From the NCBI GenBank assembly GCA_014380625.1, contig JACMJL010000130.1:1-33210 (forward strand): a stretch of DNA of 33,210 bases. The letters run 5' to 3'. The position numbers were made by a program, and so were the translations under genes. Within the stretch, counting starts at the first letter, position 1. The number at the start of each line of letters is the position of its first letter. This document shows, piece by piece, positions 25,048-32,797 of the stretch. A model generated the notes under the pieces. The model ran no database searches. It saw only the letters and a program-made list of their open reading frames with translations, and was not told the origin of the DNA. The DNA comes from Clostridiaceae bacterium. Its GTDB lineage: Bacteria > Bacillota > Clostridia > Clostridiales > Clostridiaceae.

Positions 25048-25084
25048 TAGAAATAACGTCAGTGGCTAACTGACGTTATTTCTA
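25048..25084 (-). terminator. Perfect 16-bp hairpin downstream of the 34-codon gene
   Basis: Bases 25048-25063 pair without mismatch with 25069-25084 around the 5-base loop GGCTA. It lies 22 bases after the stop of the small minus-strand gene. No strong U-run follows on either strand, so it may be a weak terminator or a stabilising structure. Apart from this hairpin, the small gene and two promoters, 24934-25395 shows nothing. Confidence 0.6.
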
Positions 25085-25106
25085 ATGAAAGAGTTTGTTG
25101 AGATTT

Positions 25107-25211
25107 TTAAAATTTTTCAGTCTTTGGGTAAGTAGGTTTCTTAGTAACCATTACAGCTGTGAATATCACAGCAATTACAGCTGTTAACCTTAACAATTTA
25201 TTTTTAGCCAT
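25107..25211 (-). CDS. 34-residue hydrophobic small protein, not recognised
   Basis: A small frame with every hallmark of a real gene. ATG 25211 follows AAAGGAGTGG on the minus strand by about 5 bases, a promoter lies 25-30 bases further up, and a perfect hairpin follows the stop. The product has a basic start (MAKNKLLR), one hydrophobic segment at about residues 9-23 ('LTAVIAVIFTAVMVT'), and a polar, proline- and lysine-rich tail. It could be a single-pass membrane peptide or an uncleaved signal-anchor. I know of no family for it. It would be missed by gene callers with a 40-50 codon cut-off. Confidence 0.65.
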   Translation of the reverse strand: MAKNKLLRLTAVIAVIFTAVMVTKKPTYPKTEKF

Positions 25212-25242
25212 CTTTACCACTCCTTTTATATATAATATTAAT

Positions 25243-25271
25243 ATTATAGCACTTTTTACAAACTATGTTAA
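25243..25271 (-). promoter_or_regulatory. Sigma-A promoter of the 34-codon gene
   Basis: Minus strand: TTAACA (25271-25266), 17-base spacer, perfect TATAAT (25248-25243). The predicted start near 25236 leaves a 25-base leader carrying the ribosome binding site. Confidence 0.7.
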
Positions 25272-25329
25272 TTAATCTTATGATTTTTGTAAGGTATATA
25301 GGAATAATAAATTTTGGAATTAAAGCTAA

Positions 25330-25358
25330 TTGACATAAACTTTTTTGGAATATATACT
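25330..25358 (+). promoter_or_regulatory. Sigma-A promoter of the PfkB kinase gene
   Basis: Perfect TTGACA (25330-25335), 17-base spacer, TATACT (25353-25358). The start near 25365 gives a 30-base leader to ATG 25396. It also shows that in-frame codons before 25365 are not translated. Confidence 0.82.
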
Positions 25359-25395
25359 ATTTATAGTAGATTTTATATTGGAAGGGGATAATAAA

Positions 25396-26517
25396 ATGAA
25401 CGAATCAAGGCAAAGGGTAATTGATCATTTAAAAGCTTCTAGAGACGGTTTAAGCTCAAAAGAAGTAACTATAGGAATTGATGCTTTCGTTGATAAGATA
25501 GTAAGAGTTGTTGAAAATAAACCATCAAATGGAGATTATGTTTTTTTTAAAGACATTGCCCAATTTGGTAAACATATTGTTTCTAAAAGCGGTAAAAGTT
25601 GTGGAATTGAAATTAATGAAAGTTTTACCAAATTAGGTGGAAATGCCCCAATTATGGCACATTCACTTGGTTCTCTTAGTGTTAGAGTAAACTGTGTTGG
25701 CGCACTTGGATATCCACAAATAGATCCTATATTTAATGACCTATCATCCAATTGCAATTTGTATACAATTGGAAATCCAGGGTATACAACTGCCCTTGAA
25801 TTTGAAGATGGAAAAATAATGTTATCCCAAAGAGATTATTTACATAGAATTGATTGGAACGCAGTTAAGAATATGCTTGGAATTGATAAGATTAGGAATT
25901 TCTTTAATGAAAGCAATCTTTTAGGTATGGTTAACTGGAATGGAATGATTCATTTTAATAACATTTTTAAAGGGATATTAGAGGAATTAATGCCTGAGCA
26001 CAATGCAAATAAGGACCAAATTTTATTCTTTGATTTAGCTGATGTCTCAGAACGTACAACAGAGGATATATGTGAAGCTCTCGCATTAATAAATGAGTTT
26101 GCAAAACATTATAAGGTTATACTAGGGCTAAATGAAAATGAAACTATACTCCTTTATAAGGCTCTTTATCCAGAAAAAGAAATTGGAGATTGGATTTCAA
26201 TTGGACAGTTTATTTATGATAATTTAGATATAGATGCTCTAGTAGTACATACTTTAACTAATTCTATGGCTTGGGAGAAAAAAGGTACTTCACAAGTTGA
26301 AAGCCTATTTGTAAAAAAACCTAAGCTTTCAACCGGTGGAGGAGATAACTTTAATGCTGGTCTTTGCTTTGGACAACTAATAGGTCTTGATTTTGAAGGT
26401 TCCTTATATTGTGCCAATGGTACTTCTGGCTATTATGTAAGAAATGCAGAAAGCCCAACCATTGATAACTTGATTGAAACTTTAGAACAGTGGGAAGAAT
26501 TAATACAAACCCCATAA
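25396..26517 (+). CDS. PfkB family carbohydrate kinase
   Basis: A 373-residue ribokinase/PfkB-type sugar kinase. Motif 1 is 'KLGGNAPIMAHSLGSL' near residue 79. Motif 2, 'LSTGGGDNFNAGLCFG' near residue 314, contains the anion hole and catalytic Asp of the usual GAGDxFxAG, here GGGD. An early 'VTIGIDAFVDKIVRVV' strand precedes them. The start is ATG 25396 behind GGAAGGGG (25380-25386); an earlier in-frame ATG at 25345 lies upstream of the predicted transcription start. It is monocistronic with a strong promoter and terminator. The sugar or nucleoside substrate cannot be told; fructose-type sugars and inositol derivatives are among those used by the family. Confidence 0.88.
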   Translation: MNESRQRVIDHLKASRDGLSSKEVTIGIDAFVDKIVRVVENKPSNGDYVFFKDIAQFGKHIVSKSGKSCGIEINESFTKLGGNAPIMAHSLGSLSVRVNCVGALGYPQIDPIFNDLSSNCNLYTIGNPGYTTALEFEDGKIMLSQRDYLHRIDWNAVKNMLGIDKIRNFFNESNLLGMVNWNGMIHFNNIFKGILEELMPEHNANKDQILFFDLADVSERTTEDICEALALINEFAKHYKVILGLNENETILLYKALYPEKEIGDWISIGQFIYDNLDIDALVVHTLTNSMAWEKKGTSQVESLFVKKPKLSTGGGDNFNAGLCFGQLIGLDFEGSLYCANGTSGYYVRNAESPTIDNLIETLEQWEELIQTP

Positions 26518-26528
26518 AATATTTTTTG

Positions 26529-26564
26529 AAAAACTGGTGCACTCTAGCGGTGCACCAGTTTTTT
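26529..26564 (+). terminator. Intrinsic terminator of the PfkB gene
   Basis: AAAAACTGGTGCA (26529-26541) pairs perfectly with 26551-26563 around a 9-base loop and ends in six T (26559-26564). Confidence 0.88.
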
Positions 26565-26735
26565 CATTTTCTATTATATAAAGTGACTTCCACTTACCCC
26601 TATGAATAAAGCATCAACTGTGAGAATTATTAACATAAGAAAAATTAAGTTGTTAATAGTATATTTTTATTAGATTTAGGAATAATACATAGATAGTATC
26701 ATGTTTTTTAATAATTTATTATGAGGAGTAATTTA

Positions 26736-27650
26736 ATGAAAATTGGAATTCCTAAGGGACTTTTATATTATAAGTATTACCCTTTTATACAAACATTTTT
26801 TACTGAATTAGGTGCAGAAATAGTTATATCTCCAGATACTAATAAGGATATTTTAGATGATGGAGTTAAGTATTGTGTAGATGATGCCTGTGTTCCTATT
26901 AAGATATTTCACGGACACGTCGTTGCGCTTAAGGATAAATGCGATATGATTTTTATTCCAAGAATTATGGAATTAAGAAAACAGGAATTTATTTGTCCTA
27001 AATTTTGTGGATTAACGGAGATGATTATTAATGATATTCCTGACTTACCAGTACTTCTAGGGGAACCTATTTATGCAACCACAAGAAAAGGTCTGAAGAA
27101 ATGGGCAGTTAAAACTGGTCGTTCAATAACTAAAAACAGGATTAAAATTAATAAAGCATTAAAATTAGCGCTAGAGGCTCAAGAAAAATATAAAACTCTT
27201 CTAAATAATGAAGGCTTACAGTTTAAGGTTGCACTTGTAGGTCATCCTTACAACATTTACGATGTTTTTTTAAATATGAACTTAGTAAAAAAACTTAATA
27301 AGTTGGGAATAGGGGTTATTACAGAAGAGTTTGTAGATGAGGCTCAAATAAATTTAAGTGTTTCTAAGTTATTTAAAAAACCCTTTTGGACCTTTGCAAG
27401 AAATTCCTATGGCTTTTCTACTTATCTTTCAGAAAATAACGAAGTGGATGGAATTATATATATATCATCTTTTTCCTGCGGAATTGATTCAGTTGTCGTA
27501 GAGCTAATCAAAGATAAGATTAAGGATTTTCCAATGTTGATTTTAAAAATAGATGAACATACTGGTGAAGCTGGTTTTGATACGCGACTTGAAGCTTTTT
27601 CAGATATGCTTGAGAGGCGATGTGTAGAATATGAAAATAACCTTTCCTAA
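26736..27650 (+). CDS. DUF2229 / acyl-CoA dehydratase activase-related protein, first copy
   Basis: A 304-residue protein of the DUF2229 group, normally a C-terminal part of very large activase proteins. It opens with 'MKIGIPKGLLYYKYYPF' and has conserved cysteines in 'YCVDDACVPIK' and 'FICPKFCGLTEM'. It closes with 'DEHTGEAGFDTRLEAFSDML', an ending almost repeated in the next gene. The fold is expected to resemble 2-hydroxyacyl-CoA dehydratase subunits, and the cysteines could hold a [4Fe-4S] or double-cubane cluster. The start is ATG 26736, 7 bases after GAGGAG (26723-26728). It overlaps the next gene by 20 bases. The role is inferred from the adjacent ATPase. Confidence 0.82.
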   Translation: MKIGIPKGLLYYKYYPFIQTFFTELGAEIVISPDTNKDILDDGVKYCVDDACVPIKIFHGHVVALKDKCDMIFIPRIMELRKQEFICPKFCGLTEMIINDIPDLPVLLGEPIYATTRKGLKKWAVKTGRSITKNRIKINKALKLALEAQEKYKTLLNNEGLQFKVALVGHPYNIYDVFLNMNLVKKLNKLGIGVITEEFVDEAQINLSVSKLFKKPFWTFARNSYGFSTYLSENNEVDGIIYISSFSCGIDSVVVELIKDKIKDFPMLILKIDEHTGEAGFDTRLEAFSDMLERRCVEYENNLS

Positions 27651-28728
27651 TTTAGGAAACTCAATATTCCCTGCAAAAGCTATTTTTGATGGGCTAGGAA
27701 TAGAGTATGTATTACCAACTCCAAGTAATAATGAAGCCCTAGAAATTGGGTCCTTTCATTCTCCAGAAGAAATATGTTTGCCATACAAAATTATGTTAGG
27801 TAATTATATTCAAAGTATTGAAAGAGGTGCAGATACAGTTATTATAACTGGTAGTTGTGGACCTTGTAGGTATGGAGAATATTGTGAAATGCAGATGAAT
27901 TTGATAAAAAACCTAGGTCATAGTCTAGACTTTATAGTTATAGATAAGCCTAGTGCAATAGGAAAAAAAGAATTTATGGCTAGGATAACGAAGTTAGTTT
28001 CAACTAGCCAAAAGAGTAAAGCTAAAAAAATTAGGGTAGTCTTAAATGCCTATAAAATAGTAAAATTAATTGATGAAATCGAAATGAAAGCTAGGTATAA
28101 AGTAGGTTTTGAAATTAACAAAGGACAATGTAAAGATATTTTAAAACAATGCAAAAGTGAAGCTTTGAATTGCAAGTCAGATATAGAAATGGTTGAACAT
28201 TTAAAAAATTATCAGAAAATAATAAATAAAGTGCAAATTAATCCGAAAAAAAATCCGATTAAGGTTGCAATTTTGGGCGAGATATATACAGTATTAGAAC
28301 CTTTTTCAAATTTATACATAGAGGATAAGTTAATGGACTATGGAGTATCTACATATAGAGGACTAACTACAAGTTGGTGGGTAAAGGATGCAGTACTTTC
28401 ACCACTAAAACTTAATTCAATAAAAATAAGAAGAGCTTCAAAAAAATATTTGCCACTGTATATTGGAGGTCATGCAAGAGAGTGTATAGGAGAAGCCGTT
28501 TTGGCAGAGAAAAAAGGTTTTGATGGTGCCATTCAAGTTTATCCCGTAGGATGTATGCCAGAGATTGTTTCTCACGCTATACTACCTACTATTTCTAAAG
28601 ACAAAAACTTTCCTATTATGACTTTGATATTAGATGAAATGACTGGAGAAGCTGGTTTTGTTACTAGGATAGAAGCTTTCTTAGACTTAATTGAAAGGCG
28701 GAATGAAGATGTACTACTTGGGAATTGA
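27631..28728 (+). CDS. DUF2229 / acyl-CoA dehydratase activase-related protein, second copy
   Basis: A 365-residue relative of the preceding product. It starts 'MKITFPNLGNSIFPAKAIF' and has cysteine-rich 'ITGSCGPCRYGEYCEM' near residue 80. The conserved 'GGHARECIGEAVLAEKKGFD' near 270 is followed by 'VYPVGCMPEIVSHAILP'. The ending 'DEMTGEAGFVTRIEAFLDLI' mirrors the first copy, so the two genes are diverged paralogues. A lysine-rich middle (125-210) separates the two conserved halves. It starts at ATG 27631 after GAGAGG, overlapping the previous gene by 20 bases, and overlaps the next start by 20 bases. The cysteines probably bind an iron-sulfur cluster reduced by the ATPase encoded next. Confidence 0.82.
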   Translation: MKITFPNLGNSIFPAKAIFDGLGIEYVLPTPSNNEALEIGSFHSPEEICLPYKIMLGNYIQSIERGADTVIITGSCGPCRYGEYCEMQMNLIKNLGHSLDFIVIDKPSAIGKKEFMARITKLVSTSQKSKAKKIRVVLNAYKIVKLIDEIEMKARYKVGFEINKGQCKDILKQCKSEALNCKSDIEMVEHLKNYQKIINKVQINPKKNPIKVAILGEIYTVLEPFSNLYIEDKLMDYGVSTYRGLTTSWWVKDAVLSPLKLNSIKIRRASKKYLPLYIGGHARECIGEAVLAEKKGFDGAIQVYPVGCMPEIVSHAILPTISKDKNFPIMTLILDEMTGEAGFVTRIEAFLDLIERRNEDVLLGN

Positions 28729-29668
28729 TGTAGGTTCAGTAAGTACTGATATTGTTATTTTAAATGAAGAACTTAAGGTGTTAGAGGGTTTATACTTAAA
28801 AACACGAGGAAAGCCTATAAATGCAATTCAAGAAGGGTTTAGAATTTTAAAAAACAAATATAGTGAAGAAGAAATCGGAGCCGTAGGAACCACTGGAAGT
28901 GGTAGGCAAATCGCAGCTTATATAATTGGCGGTGACGCTGTAAAAAATGAGATTACTGCCCATGCCGTAGCTGCTTTAAATCTTGATAAAGAAGTAAGTA
29001 CCATTATTGAAATTGGAGGTCAAGATTCTAAGATAATAACTATAAAGAACAATATAGTAACTGATTTTGCAATGAACACAGTTTGTGCTGCAGGAACAGG
29101 TTCTTTTCTGGATCGTCAAGCGGAAAGGTTAGAGATACCCATTGAAAAATTTGGAGAATATGCATTAAGAAGTACAACACCCGTTAGGATTGCCGGTAGA
29201 TGCGCTGTATTTGCGGAATCTGATATGATTCATAAACAGCAACTTGGATACAAAGAAGAAGACATTATTGCAGGGTTATGTGAGGCCTTAGTTAGGAATT
29301 ACCTTAATAATGTTGGAAAAGGTAAAGAAATAAAGTCTAAAGTGTTTTTTCAAGGAGGGGTAGCCGCAAATAAAGGCATGAAAGCAGCCTTTGAAAAAGC
29401 TATTGGCTGTGAAGTATACGTTCCTAAATCCTATAATCTTATGGGAGCAATTGGTGCTGGAATAATAGCTAGTAGTACCATTTCAAAGACTAAAGAAAAA
29501 ACTAAATTTAAAGGCTTCAAACTTTCTGAGTTCAAGTTTGCATCTAAAAGCTTTGAGTGTGATGGATGCTCTAATAAATGTGAGGTAATAAAGATTGGGG
29601 CTCAAGGAGTTAATGTTGGATGTTTTGGTGATAGATGTGGTAAATGGAGTCAAAAGGCAGTTATATAA
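28709..29668 (+). CDS. BcrAD/BadFG-type ATPase (HgdC-like CoA-dehydratase activase)
   Basis: A 319-residue ASKHA ATPase like the archerase HgdC, which uses ATP hydrolysis to push a low-potential electron into a partner iron-sulfur protein. Nucleotide-binding 'YYLGIDVGSVSTDIVI' is at 2-17 and 'EIGGQDSKIITI' at 101-112. The cysteines that bridge one [4Fe-4S] cluster across the homodimer are Cys126 in 'NTVCAAGTGSFLD' and Cys165 in 'GRCAVFAESDM'. The C-terminal 50 residues add four further cysteines ('CDGCSNKCE', 'CFGDRCGKW'), absent from short HgdC, perhaps for another cluster. The start is ATG 28709, 7 bases after AAAGGCGG. It is the last gene of a three-gene overlapping operon with no dehydratase subunits. 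Confidence 0.9.
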   Translation: MYYLGIDVGSVSTDIVILNEELKVLEGLYLKTRGKPINAIQEGFRILKNKYSEEEIGAVGTTGSGRQIAAYIIGGDAVKNEITAHAVAALNLDKEVSTIIEIGGQDSKIITIKNNIVTDFAMNTVCAAGTGSFLDRQAERLEIPIEKFGEYALRSTTPVRIAGRCAVFAESDMIHKQQLGYKEEDIIAGLCEALVRNYLNNVGKGKEIKSKVFFQGGVAANKGMKAAFEKAIGCEVYVPKSYNLMGAIGAGIIASSTISKTKEKTKFKGFKLSEFKFASKSFECDGCSNKCEVIKIGAQGVNVGCFGDRCGKWSQKAVI

Positions 29669-29747
29669 GGTTAATAATAAAAGGTATAGTCTGTAAGTAG
29701 TAGCTTAATACTTTACTTAATCTTATTTATCTTTGTGCAATTTGAAA

Positions 29748-29853
29748 AGCAGCATGGTACTGTATGTTATAGAGACTAGAGAAGTGAACTTTAGAAAGAC
29801 TTAGTCCTTTTAAGTGCAATGAGTAGTCTAAGAACGTACAGTACCATGTTGCT
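29748..29853. repeat. 106-bp element with 21-bp terminal inverted repeats and internal stems
   Basis: The left arm 29748-29768 and right arm 29833-29853 pair over 21 positions, 19 Watson-Crick and 2 G-T. Inside, AGACTA (29773-29778) pairs with TAGTCT (29824-29829), and a further short stem forms around AAAGACT and AGTCCTTT near 29795-29810. It has no coding frame and no U-tract. It lies in the 230-base gap between the convergent activase and VOC genes. It may be a non-autonomous mobile element (MITE-like), a structured RNA, or a large bidirectional terminator. Confidence 0.8.
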
Positions 29854-29898
29854 CTCATTTCCTTGAGGTTATAATATTAAGCCTATTATCATGATATT

Positions 29899-30294
29899 TT
29901 AAGACCTCCACTTTTCATATATTTCTAAAGGCAAATCATCAGGGTCCTTAAAAAAAGTAAATTTTTTTCCTGTTATTTCATCAATCCTAATGTCTTCACA
30001 GGCTACTCCCTTTGATATTAGTTCTTTGAATGCAAGATTTATATCATCTACCTCAAAAGCCAAATGCCTAAGACCAGCAGCTTCAGGATAACTTGGTCTA
30101 AATGGCGGATTATTAAAAGAAAATAGTTCTATAACATATTCCTTGTTCAATGAAAGGTCTAACTTATATGAATTTCTTTCTTGTCTAAAGGTTTCTTTAA
30201 TAACTTCTAAATTAAGTATGTTTGTATAAAAATTTTTTGATTTTTTATAATCAGAACAGATAATAGCTATATGGTGTATTTTATTTAGTTTCAT
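29899..30294 (-). CDS. VOC family protein, YaeR/glyoxalase I-like
   Basis: A 131-residue single-module vicinal-oxygen-chelate protein, closest in pattern to the YaeR/SMU1112c group of glyoxalase I-like metalloproteins. Metal-ligand positions are visible: His7/His8 in 'NKIHHIAIICSDY', His76 in 'GLRHLAFEVDD' and Glu126 in 'LPLEIYEKW'. 'KSKNFYTNILNLEV' near residue 18 and 'KKFTFFKDPDDLPLE' near 110 are standard. It starts at ATG 30294 behind GGAGG on the minus strand. The substrate is not known for this subgroup; methylglyoxal detoxification is possible but unproven. Confidence 0.88.
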   Translation of the reverse strand: MKLNKIHHIAIICSDYKKSKNFYTNILNLEVIKETFRQERNSYKLDLSLNKEYVIELFSFNNPPFRPSYPEAAGLRHLAFEVDDINLAFKELISKGVACEDIRIDEITGKKFTFFKDPDDLPLEIYEKWRS

Positions 30295-30354
30295 TTATAG
30301 GAGCCTCCAGTTCAGATTTAATTTTTATTTTAATTATGTTATATTAAATAGGGA

Positions 30355-30384
30355 TTGAAAATTAACTTTATTATATAATATAAC
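30355..30384 (+). promoter_or_regulatory. Possible promoter of the second GNAT gene
   Basis: TTGAAA (30355-30360), 18-base spacer, TATAAC (30379-30384). A better -10 (TATAAT, 30374-30379) sits 5 bases closer but with a 13-base spacer. It gives a leader of about 60 bases to ATG 30449. Confidence 0.4.
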
Positions 30385-30448
30385 AAAGAATTATAAAACA
30401 ATAAGAACTTTCGTAATAAATAAAAGTCTGAAAGAAAGAGGCAGTGTA

Positions 30449-30982
30449 ATGAAAAATATTGTACTTAAAGATGGAAGAACAGCAATTTTAAGAAGAGCCA
30501 TTAAAGAAGATGCTGAAGAAATGCTTAAATATATGGATACAATAGCTACGGAATCTGATTTTCTTACCTTTGAGCAAGGAGAACTAAAGTTAACCGTTAA
30601 AAAACAACAAGCAAGTATAGAAAACAATCTTATGGAAAGTAAACTATTCATAATTGTTATGGTTGAAGATAAGATCATAGGTAATTTAAGTTTTTCTGCT
30701 GGGCATAGAATTAGAAGCAGACATGCTGGTGAGTTTGGAATAACAGTTTTAAAAGAATACTGGAATAATGGTGTAGCATCAGAAATGATTGGTTTTATGA
30801 TAGATTGGGCAAAGGAAAGGGGAGTAATCAGAAAAATTAATTTAAGAGTAAGAACAGATAATCCAAGGGCAATTCACCTTTACTCTAAATTTGGTTTTAA
30901 ATGTGAAGGAATTTTAACTCGTAATTTTTATATAAAGGAAGTATTTTATGATTCTATGGAGATGGGATTGCTGCTAGACTAA
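30449..30982 (+). CDS. GNAT family N-acetyltransferase (RimJ/RimL-like)
   Basis: A 177-residue GCN5-related acetyltransferase. It opens with the classical 'LKDGRTAILRRAIKEDAEEM'. A central strand reads 'GEFGITVLKEYWNNGVASEM', in which 'WNNGVA' is the acetyl-CoA loop. Its last part, 'LRVRTDNPRAIHLYSKFGF', holds the asparagine and tyrosine typical of the family, followed by 'CEGILTRNFYIKEVFYDS'. This layout resembles RimJ/RimL or PhnO-like enzymes acting on protein N-termini or small amines; the acceptor is unknown. It starts at ATG 30449 with AGAGG about 9 bases upstream. It is divergent from the VOC gene and convergent with the MutS-like gene. Confidence 0.88.
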   Translation: MKNIVLKDGRTAILRRAIKEDAEEMLKYMDTIATESDFLTFEQGELKLTVKKQQASIENNLMESKLFIIVMVEDKIIGNLSFSAGHRIRSRHAGEFGITVLKEYWNNGVASEMIGFMIDWAKERGVIRKINLRVRTDNPRAIHLYSKFGFKCEGILTRNFYIKEVFYDSMEMGLLLD

Positions 30983-30991
30983 GATAATTTT

Positions 30992-31031
30992 TCCAATATA
31001 CAAATCCTGAAGCATGGAATTGTATATTGGA
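30992..31031. terminator. Hairpin between convergent GNAT and MutS-like genes
   Basis: TCCAATATACAA (30992-31003) pairs perfectly with 31020-31031, 12 bp around a 16-base loop. There is no proper U-run on either side, so it may be a weak bidirectional terminator. Confidence 0.5.
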
Positions 31032-31081
31032 GGATTACTGGCTGAGTTAACAAAGACTAAGGCCTCCAATAGATACTTTTC

Positions 31082-32797
31082 TTACACACCCTCAATATCC
31101 AGTCCCGCCATTTTAATTAAATACAGTGCATTTCGAGTAGTGGAAACTCCTGGTCTTAATTTGTAATCAAAATGTATTTCATCATTTTTGTAGTATTCTC
31201 TAAAGTGATAATTTCTAACCCCTCCAGAGGATTCTTTTTCTAATTCCCCTAGTTCTAGGTCGTGAGTAGATATAAGACCGTAGGAACCGTAGGATCTAAG
31301 TTGATTAATTAGAACCTTAGCCCCTGTATGCCGGTCTAAAGAGTTAGTTCCTTTGAAAATCTCATCTAGTAAGAAAAATATTGATTCGCCTTGTTTTGAT
31401 GCCGAAACAATCATTTTAATTCTTATTAATTCAGCATAAAAAGATGAAATGCTTGCTTCAAGATTATCACTAACCCTCATACAAGTATATATATTCATTA
31501 TTGGAGTTTTAAAAGCTTTTGCACATACTGGGGCACCTGCGTAGGCTAACACAAGATTAATGCCTATAGTTCTTAAAAAGGTGCTTTTACCAGACATATT
31601 AGATCCCGTAATTAAAAGTATATTCGAATTTTTTTCGAAAGATACGCTGTTAGAAATTCTATTTTTAGATAATAAGGGATGCCCTAGTTCTGCACAATTC
31701 ATAAGTTGGTTTTCTTTGACGATATTCGGAAAAACCCAATTAGGGTTATCGAAGTTAATTAAGGATAAACTTGAAAGCGACTCTATTTCTCCTATAGAAA
31801 AAATCCATTTTTCTAAATCCCTGCCACAGTTTTTTTTCCATTTTTCTAAGGCAATTAAACATTGATAATCCCAAAGTAATAGGATATCTATTGCCATATA
31901 TAGGGAGGAACTACGTATTGCTATCATTTCTGAAATCTTACCAAGTTTATCTATCTTTTTTGTTGAGGAAGAGATATCAATATTTTTTAAATAGGGGGAT
32001 GTAAATTTAGTCTTTTCTATAAGTTTAAGCATATTATAATAGGCTATTAAGGTGCTTTTATAAGTATTTACTTCGTTTAAAATTCCAGTTCTTTTATGAC
32101 TATAGGGTAATAATAAAATAGAATTAAGTAAATACATAATTAAGGGTACGTAAAAAGGTATCCTTTGATTAATGAAGGGTAAAATTGTTAAGATTATAGT
32201 TATTAAAGGCAAAATACGTATGATTGAGATAAACCCAAAGTTCGCATAAAGAACTTCTTTAGTTTTGCCCCAGGAATAAAGAGATTCCATTGATTGGTTT
32301 AACGGTTTGAAGATAATACCTTCAGCCATTAGTCTTTGTCTAAATGAAATTTTCTTTGATAACTCATGTATTGCTTCTTGTTTCAAATATATATCTTCTT
32401 GACTTTTAGAGGAAGAAGAAAGTTTCTCCTTTAAATTTAGTCTTCCAACATAGGTGGAAGAAGTATTGATGAACTGAAATAAAGAATTCTTACCAAATAT
32501 ATCCAAATCACTTGAATACCTATGATTGAAGTCAATAAATTCTTCACCTGTATCCTGGAAATCTACCCATTCACCTTTTAACCTTTTATAACTATTCAAG
32601 TTAATATCATAAATGGTTGAAGCATAGTTTCTGTTTTCTATCACTTTACTATGTATAACTGCAATCCATATAAATAAAATTAAAAATACAGCAAATATGC
32701 TGTAACTAAGATAGTGGCTATTTTTCAGATAAAGCACTGTGGTTAAGGTCGTACCTACTAAAAAAACAAGTAACCTTAGATTACCCAGGAGAGACAC
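31082..32797 (-). CDS. Membrane-anchored MutS-like ATPase (MutS domain V protein)
   Basis: At least 571 residues, ending in a complete MutS ATPase domain. Walker A is 'TGSNMSGKSTFL' near residue 393, Walker B 'FFLLDEIFKGTNS' near 470, and the His switch 'LISTHDLELGELE' near 510. The N-terminal part holds two transmembrane helices (about 8-26, 31-49) and two more in the middle (about 186-206, 212-230), with a MutS III-type helical core around them. The mismatch-recognition domain is absent, so classical mismatch repair is unlikely. The function is unknown. The coordinates use the first conventional codon, GTG 32797, which has no ribosome binding site. The frame stays open to 32884. AGGAGG at 32886-32881 and an extended -10 at 32912-32904 point to a start at CTG 32872 or ATT 32869, adding about 25 residues. 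Confidence 0.85.
   Translation of the reverse strand: MSLLGNLRLLVFLVGTTLTTVLYLKNSHYLSYSIFAVFLILFIWIAVIHSKVIENRNYASTIYDINLNSYKRLKGEWVDFQDTGEEFIDFNHRYSSDLDIFGKNSLFQFINTSSTYVGRLNLKEKLSSSSKSQEDIYLKQEAIHELSKKISFRQRLMAEGIIFKPLNQSMESLYSWGKTKEVLYANFGFISIIRILPLITIILTILPFINQRIPFYVPLIMYLLNSILLLPYSHKRTGILNEVNTYKSTLIAYYNMLKLIEKTKFTSPYLKNIDISSSTKKIDKLGKISEMIAIRSSSLYMAIDILLLWDYQCLIALEKWKKNCGRDLEKWIFSIGEIESLSSLSLINFDNPNWVFPNIVKENQLMNCAELGHPLLSKNRISNSVSFEKNSNILLITGSNMSGKSTFLRTIGINLVLAYAGAPVCAKAFKTPIMNIYTCMRVSDNLEASISSFYAELIRIKMIVSASKQGESIFFLLDEIFKGTNSLDRHTGAKVLINQLRSYGSYGLISTHDLELGELEKESSGGVRNYHFREYYKNDEIHFDYKLRPGVSTTRNALYLIKMAGLDIEGV

Noticed and set aside
25345..25395. Upstream ATG giving a longer PfkB protein
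   Set aside because: It lies inside the promoter (before the -10 TATACT), so it would not be transcribed.
29748..29853. Ordinary bidirectional terminator
   Set aside because: The arms are 21 bp, the loop region is over 60 bases with its own stems, and no U-tract follows on either strand, unlike the other terminators in this window.
31082..32797. MutS1 or MutS2 mismatch/recombination protein
   Set aside because: The mismatch-recognition domain of MutS1 and the Smr domain of MutS2 are both absent, and four membrane helices are present.
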